From Halomonas alkalicola (GTDB lineage Bacteria; Pseudomonadota; Gammaproteobacteria; Pseudomonadales; Halomonadaceae): DNA of 64,000 nucleotides. The stretch spans positions 3,348,001 to 3,412,000 of the forward strand of contig NZ_CP131913.1 of assembly GCF_030704205.1 (NCBI RefSeq), written 5' to 3'. Positions within the stretch are counted from its first letter, which is position 1, and each line of letters begins with the position of its first letter. Below are positions 43,052 to 52,123 of the stretch, piece after piece. The notes below the pieces were generated by a model. The model was not told the origin of the DNA. It was given only the letters and a program-made list of their open reading frames with translations, and searched no databases. The position numbers were made by a program, and so were the translations under genes.

Positions 43052-44016
43052 TCCCGCTCCCGCTCGCCCTGGGGGCGCAGGCTGCGCTGGCGCTGCTGTA
43101 CCTGCATGGCATCCATGCGTGACTTGAGGGCGGCCTGGGTGGCCTGCAGTGCCTCGGCGCGGATCTCGGCCTTGGAAGCCCGCTGGGCCGCCTCCTGGGC
43201 CTGCTTCTGGGCCTCGTGACGGGCCCGCTCCAGGGCATCCAGCCGCTGTTTCTGTTCATTGCGCATCTCGGCGATCTCCTGGCGCTGGCGGCTGCGCTCG
43301 GCCTGCAGCTCCTTGGCGAGATCGGCGAGCTGTTCGGTCTTCTCGCGCACCTGGGCCAGGGCGCTGTCGCGCTGGGCCTCGGCCACGGCCTGGCTGCGCT
43401 CCGCCTTGATGCGTTCGGCCTCCGTGTCCCGGGCCTGGCGCTCGGCGGCTAGCCTTGCCTGGACGGCCTCCTCGAGCTGTTCGCGCAGCATCTCCACCTG
43501 CTGCTGGGTCTGCAGCAGCCCCTCGCGATGGGTGCGGGCCTCGCGCTGTTCGACCTCCAGGTTTTCGCGCAGCTCCTCGAGCGCCGCCTGGAGCTCGTCG
43601 CGGCGGGAGAGCGCCTGCTCCGCGGCACTCTCGGCGCTGGCCAGTCGTGTTTCCATCTCGGCCAGGCGGCGTTCCATGGCCTCGCCAAGCTCGGCCAGGG
43701 TGGCGGCATCGCCACGGGCCTCCTCGGCCAGCTGCTCGCCCCGGGAGAGGGCGTCGCCGGCGTGGCGGGCGAGCTCCTCCTCCAGCGCCGCGATCAATGC
43801 CTCCGGCAGCCGGGCAGCGGGGGGCGTCGGCGCCGGGCGGGCGGCGCGCCAGGCGGTCAGGTGGCGCTGGATGCGGTTGGGTGAGCCGGCGCCCAGGTGT
43901 TCGCAGACCCGCTGCAGGGTGGGGTCCGCCCCGCGCCCCTCGAGGTTCTCGGCGGCGGCGGCGACCTGCTCGAAGGAAATCTCCACCGGGGGCGGTGCGG
44001 AAGGCTGTCGGCTCAT
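43048..44016 (-). CDS. KfrA-like DNA-binding coiled-coil protein
   Basis: 322 residues. The N-terminal 80 residues resemble the KfrA_N DNA-binding domain (VAAAAENLEGRGADPTLQRVCEHLGAGSPNRIQRHLTAW). From about 95 to 310 there is one long coiled coil rich in Glu, Ala, Arg and Gln. KfrA proteins are plasmid-borne regulators or nucleoid-like organisers; chromosomal relatives have no clear role. ATG at 44016 was chosen at MSRQPSAPP. It overlaps the 3' end of the amidohydrolase gene by 4 nt (convergent) and is divergent from dnaX. Confidence 0.8.
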   Translation of the reverse strand: MSRQPSAPPPVEISFEQVAAAAENLEGRGADPTLQRVCEHLGAGSPNRIQRHLTAWRAARPAPTPPAARLPEALIAALEEELARHAGDALSRGEQLAEEARGDAATLAELGEAMERRLAEMETRLASAESAAEQALSRRDELQAALEELRENLEVEQREARTHREGLLQTQQQVEMLREQLEEAVQARLAAERQARDTEAERIKAERSQAVAEAQRDSALAQVREKTEQLADLAKELQAERSRQRQEIAEMRNEQKQRLDALERARHEAQKQAQEAAQRASKAEIRAEALQATQAALKSRMDAMQVQQRQRSLRPQGERERD

Positions 44017-44246
44017 GGTCTCATCCCTGTTCGAAGCGCGCTTGGGTGTCATTCCGGCCGAGCCTACCACAGCCGGAGGCCGGCGCAGAGGCCGCAGCCC
44101 GCTTCCCGGGGCGCACGGGTCGCCTTGCTTTCCGCGGCCGGCCCCAGTCGCTAGAATGGACGATCCTGTCGGGCTTCGGGCGCCGATCAATGTTCCGGGC
44201 GCCGGCATCTCGCCGACATCCGACCAACGCAAGGACTCCGCGCTGC

Positions 44247-46191
44247 ATGAGCTATCAGGTTCTGGCCCGCAAGTGGCGGCCGCGTACCTTCCATGAGCTG
44301 GTGGGCCAGGAGCACGTTCAGCGTGCCCTGGTCAACGCCCTGGACCAGGGGCGCCTGCACCACGCCTACCTGTTTACCGGCACCCGCGGGGTCGGCAAGA
44401 CCACCTTGGCGCGAATTCTCGCCAAGTGCCTCAACTGCACCGCCGGGGGGCAGGGCGACGAAGGGGTGACCTCCACGCCCTGCGGCCAGTGCCCCAGCTG
44501 CGTGGCCATCGACGAGGGGCGCTTCGTCGACCTGATCGAGGTGGACGCCGCCTCGCGCACCAAGGTGGAGGACACCCGCGAGCTGCTCGACAACGTGCAG
44601 TACGCGCCGACCCAGGGGCGCTACAAGGTCTACCTCATCGACGAGGTGCACATGCTCTCCACCAGCAGCTTCAATGCGCTGCTCAAGACCCTGGAAGAGC
44701 CGCCGCCCCACGTGAAGTTTCTGCTCGCCACCACCGACCCGCAGAAGCTGCCGGCCACGGTGCTGTCGCGCTGCCTGCAGTTCACCCTCAAGCACATGCC
44801 CCCGGAGCGTATCGTCGAGCACCTCGCCAAGGTGCTGGGCGCCGAGGGGGTGCCCTTCGAGGAGAGTGCACTCTGGCTGCTGGGCCGCGCCGCCGAGGGC
44901 TCCATGCGCGACGCCATGAGCCTCACCGACCAGGCCATCGCCTTCGGCCAGGGGCGGGTCGAGCATGGCGACGTCGCCGCCATGCTCGGTACCCTGGACC
45001 AGCGCCAGGTGCTCTCCCTGGTGGAGGCCCTGGCCGAGGTGGACGCCGCCCGGGTGCTGGCCGAGGTGGCCGCCCTGGCCGAGCGAGGCCCCGACTTCGG
45101 CGGCGTGCTCGACGAGCTCACCGGGGTGCTGCACCGCCTGGCCATCGCCCAGATGGTGCCGGATGCCCTGGATAACGGCCACGGCGACCGCGACGCCCTG
45201 CTGGCGCTCGCCGGCCGCCTCACCGCCGAGGACGTCCAGCTCTACTACCAGATCGGCATCCAGGGGCGCAGCGACATGGAGCACGCCCCGGACCTGCGCA
45301 CCGCCCTGGAGATGACCCTGCTGCGCATGCTGGCCTTCCGCCCCCAGGGGGTGCCGGCACCGGCGAAGACGCCGTTGCCGCTGCGCGGAGGGGGGGGGGG
45401 GGTGGTGCCGGGCCGGGGGCCGGCACGGTCGCTCCGCCTGCGGCGCCGCGCCGTCCGCTCCCGCCCAGGCGAGCGGACGACGGCCCGAGGTCGAGAGGCA
45501 AGCGCCCGCCGTCGAGCCCCCCGGCGCTGCCCGATCGCCTGAGCCGCCGCCCCCGGCGGCGCCGGTTTCCCCTGCCGCTGCCGAGGCACCGCCGCTGCCC
45601 CAGGAGCCGCCGCCACCCTGGGAGGAGGCCGCCCCGGCGCCCTCTGTCCATGCCCCCAAGGGCGCACCTGCGCCCGAGCCGTTTCAAGAAGCAGGGCCGG
45701 CAGCGGAGTCTTCGGCGGAGCCGCCGCCTGAGCCTGCCCAGGCCGAGCCGTCGCCTGCAACGCCTTCCGAGCCCGGCATGGCCGGCCTCTTCGGCCACGC
45801 CGACTGGCTGGCCTGCTTCGAGTCCCTGGGGCTCGGCGGCCTGACCCGCAACCTGGCGGCCAACTGCGTGGTGGAGCACGATGACGGTCAGGTGCTCCGG
45901 CTGCGCCTGGACCCGGCGCTCTCCGCCATGCGGGCCGAGATCCATATCGAACGCACTCGGCAGGCCCTGGCCGAGCACGGCGTGGTGCGGCGCCTGGTGG
46001 TCGAGGAGGGGCCGCTGCCCGAGCAGGTCGAGACGCCCCGCCTGCAGGCCGAGCGCCTGGCCGCCGAACGCCACGCCGAGGCGGTGGCCGCGCTCAAGCG
46101 CGACCCCAATATCCAGAAGCTCCAGCAGGCCTTCGGGGCCCGCCTGATCGAATCCACGGTCAAGCCGGCCGAAGCGCGGGCCGGCTCATGA
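44247..46191 (+). CDS. dnaX: DNA polymerase III tau/gamma subunit DnaX, frame shifted at a G13 run
   Basis: Clamp-loader ATPase. The zero frame from ATG 44247 holds Walker A (FTGTRGVGKTTLARILAKCLN), the zinc Cys cluster (LNCTAGG, TPCGQCPSCV), Walker B LIDEVHML and sensor VLSRCLQF. It passes a run of 13 G (45390-45402) and stops at 45542, giving 431 residues, exactly the length of E. coli gamma. The tau-specific Pro/Ala linker and C-terminal polymerase-binding domain (MAGLFGHADWLACFESLGLGGLTRN) continue in another frame to 46191. A +1 shift at the run gives about 647 residues, close to E. coli tau (643). So the tract may be a slippage site making both products, or an indel. Trp-Cys right after the run in the tau frame is odd for a linker, so a second indel is possible. 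Confidence 0.9.
45390..45402 (+). other. poly-G tract (13 G) at the dnaX frame change
   Basis: Thirteen consecutive G residues, the longest homopolymer I noticed in the window, at the junction between the conserved ATPase part and the tau linker. Twelve or fifteen G would make the whole tau frame continuous. Thermus dnaX uses a homopolymer (A9) for transcriptional slippage to make tau and gamma, and E. coli uses an A-rich -1 ribosomal frameshift. Confidence 0.85.
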
Positions 46192-46253
46192 ACGCCGCGT
46201 TCGGCGCGGCGTCATAACCACGATCCGTCATATCACCACAGAGAGGACTCACC

Positions 46254-46580
46254 ATGTTCAAGGGTGGAATGGGCAACATCATGAAGCAGGCCCAGGAGAT
46301 GCAGGAGAAGATGCAGCGCGTCCAGGAGGAGATCGCCCGTGCCGAGGTGCAGGGCGAGGCGGGCGCGGGCATGGTCAAGATCACCATGAACGGCCGCCAT
46401 GACGTCAGCAAGGTCGACATCGACCCGAGCGTCATGGAGGAGGACAAGGAGCTGCTCGAGGATCTGCTGGCTGCCGCCGTCAACGACGCCGTGCGCAAGG
46501 TCGAGGCCAACTCCAAGGCCAGGATGGAAGAGATCACCTCGGGCATGAACTTGCCGCCGGGCTTCAAGATGCCGTTCTGA
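46254..46580 (+). CDS. ybaB: YbaB/EbfC nucleoid-associated protein
   Basis: 108 residues, small DNA-binding dimer found beside dnaX and recR in most bacteria. It has the family start [32 protein letters not shown], the central beta segment [21 protein letters not shown] and the C-terminal helix [35 protein letters not shown] precedes ATG at 46254. It lies 62 nt after the tau stop, a gap that holds an 8-bp hairpin (46192-46212). Confidence 0.95.
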   Translation: MFKGGMGNIMKQAQEMQEKMQRVQEEIARAEVQGEAGAGMVKITMNGRHDVSKVDIDPSVMEEDKELLEDLLAAAVNDAVRKVEANSKARMEEITSGMNLPPGFKMPF

Positions 46581-46617
46581 CACGGCTTAAACGGCCTGCG
46601 CTCGATCATGCTGCGTT

Positions 46618-46675
46618 AAAAGTTCTCTCGAGTGCTCATTTACTCCGTGTAAACTCCGCGCTCTCGGGGACTTTT
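46618..46675 (+). repeat. imperfect inverted repeat between ybaB and recR
   Basis: AAAAGT...ACTTTT flank an inner perfect hairpin TTTAC-TCCGT-GTAAA (46639-46653), with partly complementary CT/GA-rich arms between. The layout suggests a mobile-like intergenic repeat or a structured RNA in the operon. No second copy is obvious in this window. Confidence 0.45.
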
Positions 46676-46730
46676 GCCTTGCCTGATCTTCGCTCGCCTC
46701 GTTTCAGCTCGTGCCAGTGAGAGACCTTTT

Positions 46731-47336
46731 ATGAGCTTCTCCCCCCTCGTAGAGAAACTGATGGAGTCGCTGCGGGTGCTGCCCGGCGTCGGGCCCAAGA
46801 CCGCCCAGCGCATGGCCATGCACCTGCTCGAGCGCGACCGCGATGGCGGCCGCCGCCTGGCCGCGGTGCTCGATGAGGCCATTGAGCGGGTCGGCTACTG
46901 CCGGCGCTGCCGCACCCTCACCGAGGAGGAGATCTGCGCGCTGTGCGAGAGTGCGCGGCGCGATGACACCCTGCTCTGCGTGGTGGAGTCCCCCGCCGAC
47001 CAGCTCGCCATCGAGGAGGCGGGCGGCTTTCGCGGGCGCTACTTCGTGCTGCACGGCCACCTCTCGCCGCTGGACGGCATCGGCCCCGAGGATATCGGCC
47101 TCGACCAGCTCGAGGCCCGGGTGGCCGAGGGGGGCATCGAGGAGATGATCCTCGCCACCAACCCCACCGTGGAGGGCGAGGCCACCGCCCATTACATCGC
47201 CGCCCAGCTCGCTCCCTACGGCATCCGCCTGTCGCGCCTCGCCTATGGCGTGCCCATGGGCGGTGAGCTCGAATACGTGGATGGCGGCACCCTGAGCCGC
47301 GCCTTCAACGGCCGCCTGCCGTTTTCCGGCGACTGA
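46731..47336 (+). CDS. recR: recombination mediator RecR
   Basis: 201 residues, acts with RecF and RecO to load RecA at gaps. N-terminal helix-hairpin-helix ([21 protein letters not shown]), four-cysteine zinc motif ([16 protein letters not shown]), Toprim domain ([38 protein letters not shown]) and the C-terminal [28 protein letters not shown] at 46731 is the standard start; the longer frame runs into the repeat. Same order as E. coli dnaX-ybaB-recR. Confidence 0.96.
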   Translation: MSFSPLVEKLMESLRVLPGVGPKTAQRMAMHLLERDRDGGRRLAAVLDEAIERVGYCRRCRTLTEEEICALCESARRDDTLLCVVESPADQLAIEEAGGFRGRYFVLHGHLSPLDGIGPEDIGLDQLEARVAEGGIEEMILATNPTVEGEATAHYIAAQLAPYGIRLSRLAYGVPMGGELEYVDGGTLSRAFNGRLPFSGD

Positions 47337-47407
47337 CCCTCGGGCCAGCCCGGCCGCGCTAGCATCAACACTCCCAACTGCGATTCACAACCCCTGTCGG
47401 AACCCCC

Positions 47408-48535
47408 ATGCCCCTGACCCCCGAGATACGCTGGATCGATACCCCCGAGGCCCTGGACGCCGCCTGCGCCGAGGTGGCCGACGCCGATGTCATCGCGCTC
47501 GATACCGAGTTCTTTCGCGAGAACACCTTCTATCCGGTGCCGGCGCTGATCCAGTTCTCCACCGGTGGCCCGGCCTGGCTGGTCGACCCCCAGGCGGTGG
47601 CCTGCACCGACGCCTTCCGCCGGCTGCTGGCCGAGGGGCCACTGAAGCTGGTTCACGCCGCCAGCGAGGACCTCGAGGTCTTCGCCGGCTGGGCCGGCGT
47701 CACCCCCTCGCCGCTGGTGGACACCCAGCTGGCCCAGGGCCTGCTGGGCGAGAACCCGGGCATGGGCTACCAGAAACTTGTCGAGCACTGGACCGGCCAC
47801 ACCCTGCCCAAGGACGAGACCCGCTCCGACTGGCTCAAGCGCCCGCTCTCCGAGACCCAGCAGGCCTACGCGGCCCTGGACGTGATCTACCTGATCGAGG
47901 TGTGGCATCAGCAGCGCGAGTCGCTGGAGCGCCACGGCCGCCTGGCCTGGCTCATGGACGACTGCGCCGAGCTGGTGGCCCAGGCGGGGCGCAACGGCGA
48001 GGCCGACGCCCAGTGGTACCTGCGCCAGCGCCAGCTGTGGCGCCTGACCCCGCGCCAGGTCGAGGCCTACCGCCGCCTGACCACCTGGCGGGAGGGAGAG
48101 ACCCGGGCGCGCAACCTGCCGCGGGGCTGGCTGGTCCACGACCGGGTGCTCTATGCCATCGCCGAGGCGCTGCCCGAGAATCGCTTCGAGCTGGCCCGCA
48201 TCGAGGACGTCAAGCCGAGTCTGATCAAGCGCGACGGCGATACCCTGCTGGCGCTGGTGGCCGAGGCGCGTCACCTGGACGACGCCGCGCTGCCGCCGTC
48301 CCAGCCGTCCCCCATGGCGCCGGAGTTCAAGCGGGTGCTCAAGGCGCTCAAGAAGGTGGTCAACGCCGAGGCCGAGGCCCAGGGCCTGGCGCCGGAGGTG
48401 CTGCTGCGCCGCCGGGACCTGGAGGCCCTGGTCATCGCCCATCTGGAACATGAACCGCTGCCGCTGCCCTCGGGCTGGCGCGGCGAGCGACTCAACGCGG
48501 GCCTGATCCGGGCCCTGGAGGAACAGCCCCGATGA
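47408..48535 (+). CDS. rnd: ribonuclease D
   Basis: 3'-to-5' exoribonuclease that trims tRNA precursors and other stable RNAs. 375 residues: DEDD exonuclease domain (IALDTEFFRENTFYP, KLVHAASEDLEVF, DTQLAQGLLG and the YAALDVIYL motif), then HRDC domains (about 210-290 and a weaker C-terminal one). Its stop overlaps the next start as ATGA, so it is coupled to ycgL. Confidence 0.94.
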   Translation: MPLTPEIRWIDTPEALDAACAEVADADVIALDTEFFRENTFYPVPALIQFSTGGPAWLVDPQAVACTDAFRRLLAEGPLKLVHAASEDLEVFAGWAGVTPSPLVDTQLAQGLLGENPGMGYQKLVEHWTGHTLPKDETRSDWLKRPLSETQQAYAALDVIYLIEVWHQQRESLERHGRLAWLMDDCAELVAQAGRNGEADAQWYLRQRQLWRLTPRQVEAYRRLTTWREGETRARNLPRGWLVHDRVLYAIAEALPENRFELARIEDVKPSLIKRDGDTLLALVAEARHLDDAALPPSQPSPMAPEFKRVLKALKKVVNAEAEAQGLAPEVLLRRRDLEALVIAHLEHEPLPLPSGWRGERLNAGLIRALEEQPR

Positions 48536-48843
48536 ATGACGATCGGATGCGCGGCGACAAGCTGCTGTGCGAGGTCTTCAAGAGCCCCCGCATGGACGAG
48601 ATGTATCTCTACGTGGACAAGCGCGAGGGGGTTTCCCGGGTGCCCGAGCCGCTGCTCGAGCGATTCGGCAAGCCGGTGCCGTCGATGACCCTGATCCTCA
48701 CCGCCGACAAGCGCCTGGGCCGCGCCCAGGCCGCCGACGTGATGGCAGCGATCCGCGAGAAGGGCTTCTACCTGCAGATGCCCCCCGCCAAGGAGGAGTA
48801 CCTCCTCGATCTCTACCGCACCCCCACCGAGGCGCGTTATTGA
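48532..48843 (+). CDS. ycgL: YcgL family protein
   Basis: 103 residues of the YcgL family: CEVFKSPRMDEMYLYVDKREGVSRVPEPLLERFGKP and the C-terminal GFYLQMPPAKEEYLLDLYR. Small alpha/beta protein of unknown function, often next to rnd and ycgN in gammaproteobacteria. ATGA overlap with rnd. Confidence 0.9.
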   Translation: MNDDRMRGDKLLCEVFKSPRMDEMYLYVDKREGVSRVPEPLLERFGKPVPSMTLILTADKRLGRAQAADVMAAIREKGFYLQMPPAKEEYLLDLYRTPTEARY

Positions 48844-49029
48844 GCTGGCTGAGCCTGGCAGTCACTGCCGGTGGGAAGGGGCGTCGGGGGCAAGCCGAAG
48901 AGGAGGTCCTATGCCAGGGACGGCATCGGTAGCGTACAGGGAGGTATTCACAGCGCCTCTCTCGCAGGCTTGTCCCCGGACCAGCCCCGTCGTCGCTTCT
49001 GCAAGATGGCAGGACAAACGGGAGACGTC

Positions 49030-49476
49030 ATGAGAGAACGATTCTGGGAGCAGTACCCCCTCGAGGAGCTCACCGCCGAGGAGTGGGAGGCGCTGTGCGA
49101 CGGCTGCGGCCAGTGCTGCCTGCTGAAGTTCCAGGATGACGAGAGCGGCGAGCTGGCGGTGCTCAACCTGGCCTGCGAGCTGCTGGACCTCCACAGCTGT
49201 CGCTGCAGCGACTACGAGAACCGCCTCGAGCGTGTGCCGGAGTGCACCCGGCTCACGCCGGCACTGATCGACCAGTTCCGCTGGCTGCCCCACTCCTGCG
49301 CCTACCGCCGGGTGGCAGAAGGGCGCAAGCTGGCCCGCTGGCATCCGCTGCTCTCCGGCGACCCGGAGCGGGTCCACCGCAAGGGCATCAGCGTGCGCAG
49401 CTTCGCCGTCACCAGCCGCGGGGTCCCCGAGGAGGAGTACGAGGACCATATCATCGCGGTGATTCCCATCGATTGA
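49030..49476 (+). CDS. ycgN: YcgN (UPF0260) cysteine-cluster protein
   Basis: 148 residues. The N-terminal LCDGCGQCCLLKF and later SCRCSDYENR and SCAYRR give the conserved cysteine cluster of the UPF0260/YkgJ-like superfamily, suggesting a zinc or iron-sulfur centre. ATG at 49030 (MRERFWEQYPLEEL) matches the usual family start and has GGAGACG upstream; an in-frame ATG at 49006 is less likely. About 185 nt separate it from ycgL. The function is unknown. Confidence 0.88.
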   Translation: MRERFWEQYPLEELTAEEWEALCDGCGQCCLLKFQDDESGELAVLNLACELLDLHSCRCSDYENRLERVPECTRLTPALIDQFRWLPHSCAYRRVAEGRKLARWHPLLSGDPERVHRKGISVRSFAVTSRGVPEEEYEDHIIAVIPID

Positions 49477-49498
49477 CGGGACCCAGGCGGCATGAGGG

Positions 49499-51589
49499 CT
49501 ATGCCTCGCGGTTTTCCATTCCCAGCGCCCAGAGGATATAGGCATCCTGGCGGGCGCCGTCGTGCCATGCCTTGAAGCGTCCCGAGGCACCGCCGTGGCC
49601 GGCGGCCATGTCGGTGCGCAGCAGCACGGCGCCGCGAGCGGTGCCCAGCTCCGTCAGCCGCGCGTAGAGCTTGGCGGGCTCCCAGTAGGGCACCCGGGTA
49701 TCGTGCCAGCTGCCCTGCAGGAACATGGTCGGGTAGGGGGCCGCGGCCAGGTTGTCCAGCGGCGAGTAGGCGCGGATGCGCTTGCGGGCGTCGGGTTCGT
49801 CGGGATTCCCCCACTCGGTGTACTCGGCGGTGGTCAGCGGCAGGTCGGGGTTCTCCATGGTGCGCAGCACGTCCACGAAGGGCACGTCGAGCACCGCCGC
49901 ACAGAACGCCTCCGGCGCCAGATTGAGGCTGGCGCCCACCAGCAGGCCGCCGGCACTGGCCCCGTAGGCGGCGATGCGCTCGCCGTCGCTGATGCCGTGC
50001 TCCACCAGGCAGTCCCGGGCGGCGAGGAAGTCCCGGAAGCTGTTGGCCTTGTGCTCCAGCTTGCCGGCCAGGTACCAGGGCTCGCCGCGATCGCCGCCGC
50101 CGCGTACATGGGCCACGGCGAAGGCCGCGCCGCGGGCCAGCAGCTCCAGGCGCGCCACGGAGAACCAGGGGTCGAGCACCTCGCCATAGGCGCCGTAGCC
50201 GTAGAGCAGCGTCGGCAGCGGGTGGCCCGCCAGGTCGGCGCGCATCACCACCGAGACGGGGATGCGCTCGCCGTCGTGGGAGGTCGCCCACAGCCGCTCG
50301 CAGGCGAGCTCCTCGGGCCGGAGGTCGCCGTGGATCGGCTGCTGCTTGAGCAGGGTGCGCTCGCCGCTGTCCAGGTCGTGCTCGATCCAGGTCACCGGCA
50401 GCACGAAGGACTCCTCGCGCAGGCGCAGGCGGCGCTGGTCGAAGTGGGGCGCATCGCCCAGCGCCAGGCTGCAGGGCGTCTCCGGCAGCGGCAGGCGCTC
50501 GTCCCGGGTGAGGCGATGCCCGGCATCGAACTCCATCACCCTGAGCCTGACCTGGGCCTCCTCATGGTCGCGCTCGGTGATCACCAGCCCCCAGGCGAAG
50601 GCGTCGACCCCCTCCAGGGTGTCCTCGTCGCGGTGGGGAATCAGCGGATGCCAGCGGTCGGCGTCGGCGGCGGCATCCAGTTGCGCCTCGTCGATCACGT
50701 CGAGACGGAAATGGGGCGCTTCGCGGTTGTGGAGCAGGTAGAAGTGGCCGGGCCGGTGGTCCAGGGAGAGCTCCACGCCGCTCTCCCGGGGGCGGAAGCA
50801 GCGTGGGGGAGTGGCCGGCGCCCGGGCCGGAATCAGGTAGCTCTCGCTGGTGTCCTTGGAGGCGCTCTCCAGCACCAGCCACTCCCGGGAGCGGGTCTTG
50901 CCGAGCCCCAACCAGAACTCCGGGTCCTCCTCGCGCAGCACCAGCGCAGGCTCACTCGCCACGCCCTCGGCCAGCGCCAGGCGCCAGACGCTCTCGGGGC
51001 GCTGGGTGGCATCGTAGCGGGTGAAGAACAGGGTAGCGTTGTCCTCGGCCCAGGTGAGCTCGGGGCCGATGCCCTCCAGCAGGCGCACCGGCTCGCCATC
51101 GGGGAGCCGGGTCAGGAAGAGGTCGAACATCTCGTCCCCGGTGGTGTCCTCGGTCCAGGCGAGCCAGCGCTCGTCGGGAGAGAGGGCCATGTCGCCGAGC
51201 TCCAGGAAGTCGTGGTCGGCGGCGCGGGCCTCGAGATCCAGGAAGGGTGCGGCACGGTCCGGCTTGCCGTTGGGGTGGCGCCACCATACCGGGTAGTCGG
51301 CCTCGGCGGCGGTCTCGCTCCAGTAGGTGTAGTGGTCCAGCGGGGAGCGCAGACCGTGCACGGCCAGCTCGCGGCGGGCCAGGTGGCCGTGGTAGAGCCG
51401 CTCCACCAGGTCGTCCAGGGGGGCAAACCAGGCGGCGAACTCGGCGTTGGCCGCCTCGAGGAAGTCGGCGACCGCCGGCTCCTCGCGGTTCTCCAGCCAG
51501 TGCCACTCGGGGTCCTCCGGACGACGGAAGCGGGCCACCGGGGAGTCGGTGGCCGGGCTGTCGGGGCGATGCGGCGGCTGTGCTTTCAT
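49499..51589 (-). CDS. ptrB: oligopeptidase B
   Basis: Serine peptidase of family S9A cutting after Arg or Lys in short peptides. 696 residues: N-terminal seven-bladed propeller (about 80-420) and C-terminal alpha/beta hydrolase with GASAGGLLVGASLN (catalytic Ser), SWHDTRVPYWEPAK (Asp) and MAAGHGGASGR (His). The preceding LLYGYGAYGEVLDPWFSVARLELLARGAAFAVAHVRGGG is typical of S9A. No signal peptide, so cytoplasmic. The ribosome site at ATG 51589 is weak. It converges on ycgN. Confidence 0.94.
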   Translation of the reverse strand: MKAQPPHRPDSPATDSPVARFRRPEDPEWHWLENREEPAVADFLEAANAEFAAWFAPLDDLVERLYHGHLARRELAVHGLRSPLDHYTYWSETAAEADYPVWWRHPNGKPDRAAPFLDLEARAADHDFLELGDMALSPDERWLAWTEDTTGDEMFDLFLTRLPDGEPVRLLEGIGPELTWAEDNATLFFTRYDATQRPESVWRLALAEGVASEPALVLREEDPEFWLGLGKTRSREWLVLESASKDTSESYLIPARAPATPPRCFRPRESGVELSLDHRPGHFYLLHNREAPHFRLDVIDEAQLDAAADADRWHPLIPHRDEDTLEGVDAFAWGLVITERDHEEAQVRLRVMEFDAGHRLTRDERLPLPETPCSLALGDAPHFDQRRLRLREESFVLPVTWIEHDLDSGERTLLKQQPIHGDLRPEELACERLWATSHDGERIPVSVVMRADLAGHPLPTLLYGYGAYGEVLDPWFSVARLELLARGAAFAVAHVRGGGDRGEPWYLAGKLEHKANSFRDFLAARDCLVEHGISDGERIAAYGASAGGLLVGASLNLAPEAFCAAVLDVPFVDVLRTMENPDLPLTTAEYTEWGNPDEPDARKRIRAYSPLDNLAAAPYPTMFLQGSWHDTRVPYWEPAKLYARLTELGTARGAVLLRTDMAAGHGGASGRFKAWHDGARQDAYILWALGMENREA

Positions 51590-51634
51590 GGTGGGAGATG
51601 TACCATACTCAAGACTGTGAATAGAGAGGTGGCA

Positions 51635-52069
51635 ATGCCAATTACCGATTCGATGACCCTACTATGGCTGGTCTACGCCGTCCTGTCGCTGGTGGTGCTG
51701 CTGACCGGCTACCTGGGCCTGGCCTTCCTGCCGCGGCTGCTGCGGCTGCCGATCACCTGGCTGGTGGCCGGCGTGATGTGGGTGCCGACGCGCTTCCATA
51801 TGCCGCTGCTGGAGGAGGGGGAATTCTACACCGGTCTGGCGCCGGCGGTGGTGGTGGCCCTGGTGGGCTTCCTCGAGCGCGACAGCGGCCTGATGCTGCC
51901 GGCCCTGATGCTGACCGCGGCCGGTGCGGCGGCGGGCGTGGCCTTCGGGCTGCTGCTGGCCTGGCGTGGCGGCGACCGCGACCACTATGTCGACATGGAT
52001 GACAACGAGGACGACGTGCCCCCTGCCAAGCCTGGCGGTGGCGGACGTCGCGAGCCGGTGATCGGCTGA
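51635..52069 (+). CDS. small membrane protein, unknown function
   Basis: 144 residues with four hydrophobic segments (LLWLVYAVLSLVVLLTGYLGLAFL, LPITWLVAGVMWVPT, LAPAVVVALVGFLE, ALMLTAAGAAAGVAFGLLLAW) and an acidic, Gly-rich C-terminal tail. I do not recognise a family. AGAGAGGT precedes ATG at 51635. It is divergent from ptrB and lies 54 nt upstream of the VWA gene, likely in one transcript. Confidence 0.75.
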   Translation: MPITDSMTLLWLVYAVLSLVVLLTGYLGLAFLPRLLRLPITWLVAGVMWVPTRFHMPLLEEGEFYTGLAPAVVVALVGFLERDSGLMLPALMLTAAGAAAGVAFGLLLAWRGGDRDHYVDMDDNEDDVPPAKPGGGGRREPVIG

Positions 52070-52123
52070 TCGCACGCCGAGCATCGGCCCAACAGGAGCC
52101 GATCAGCGGCTAAGGAGCCGGGC

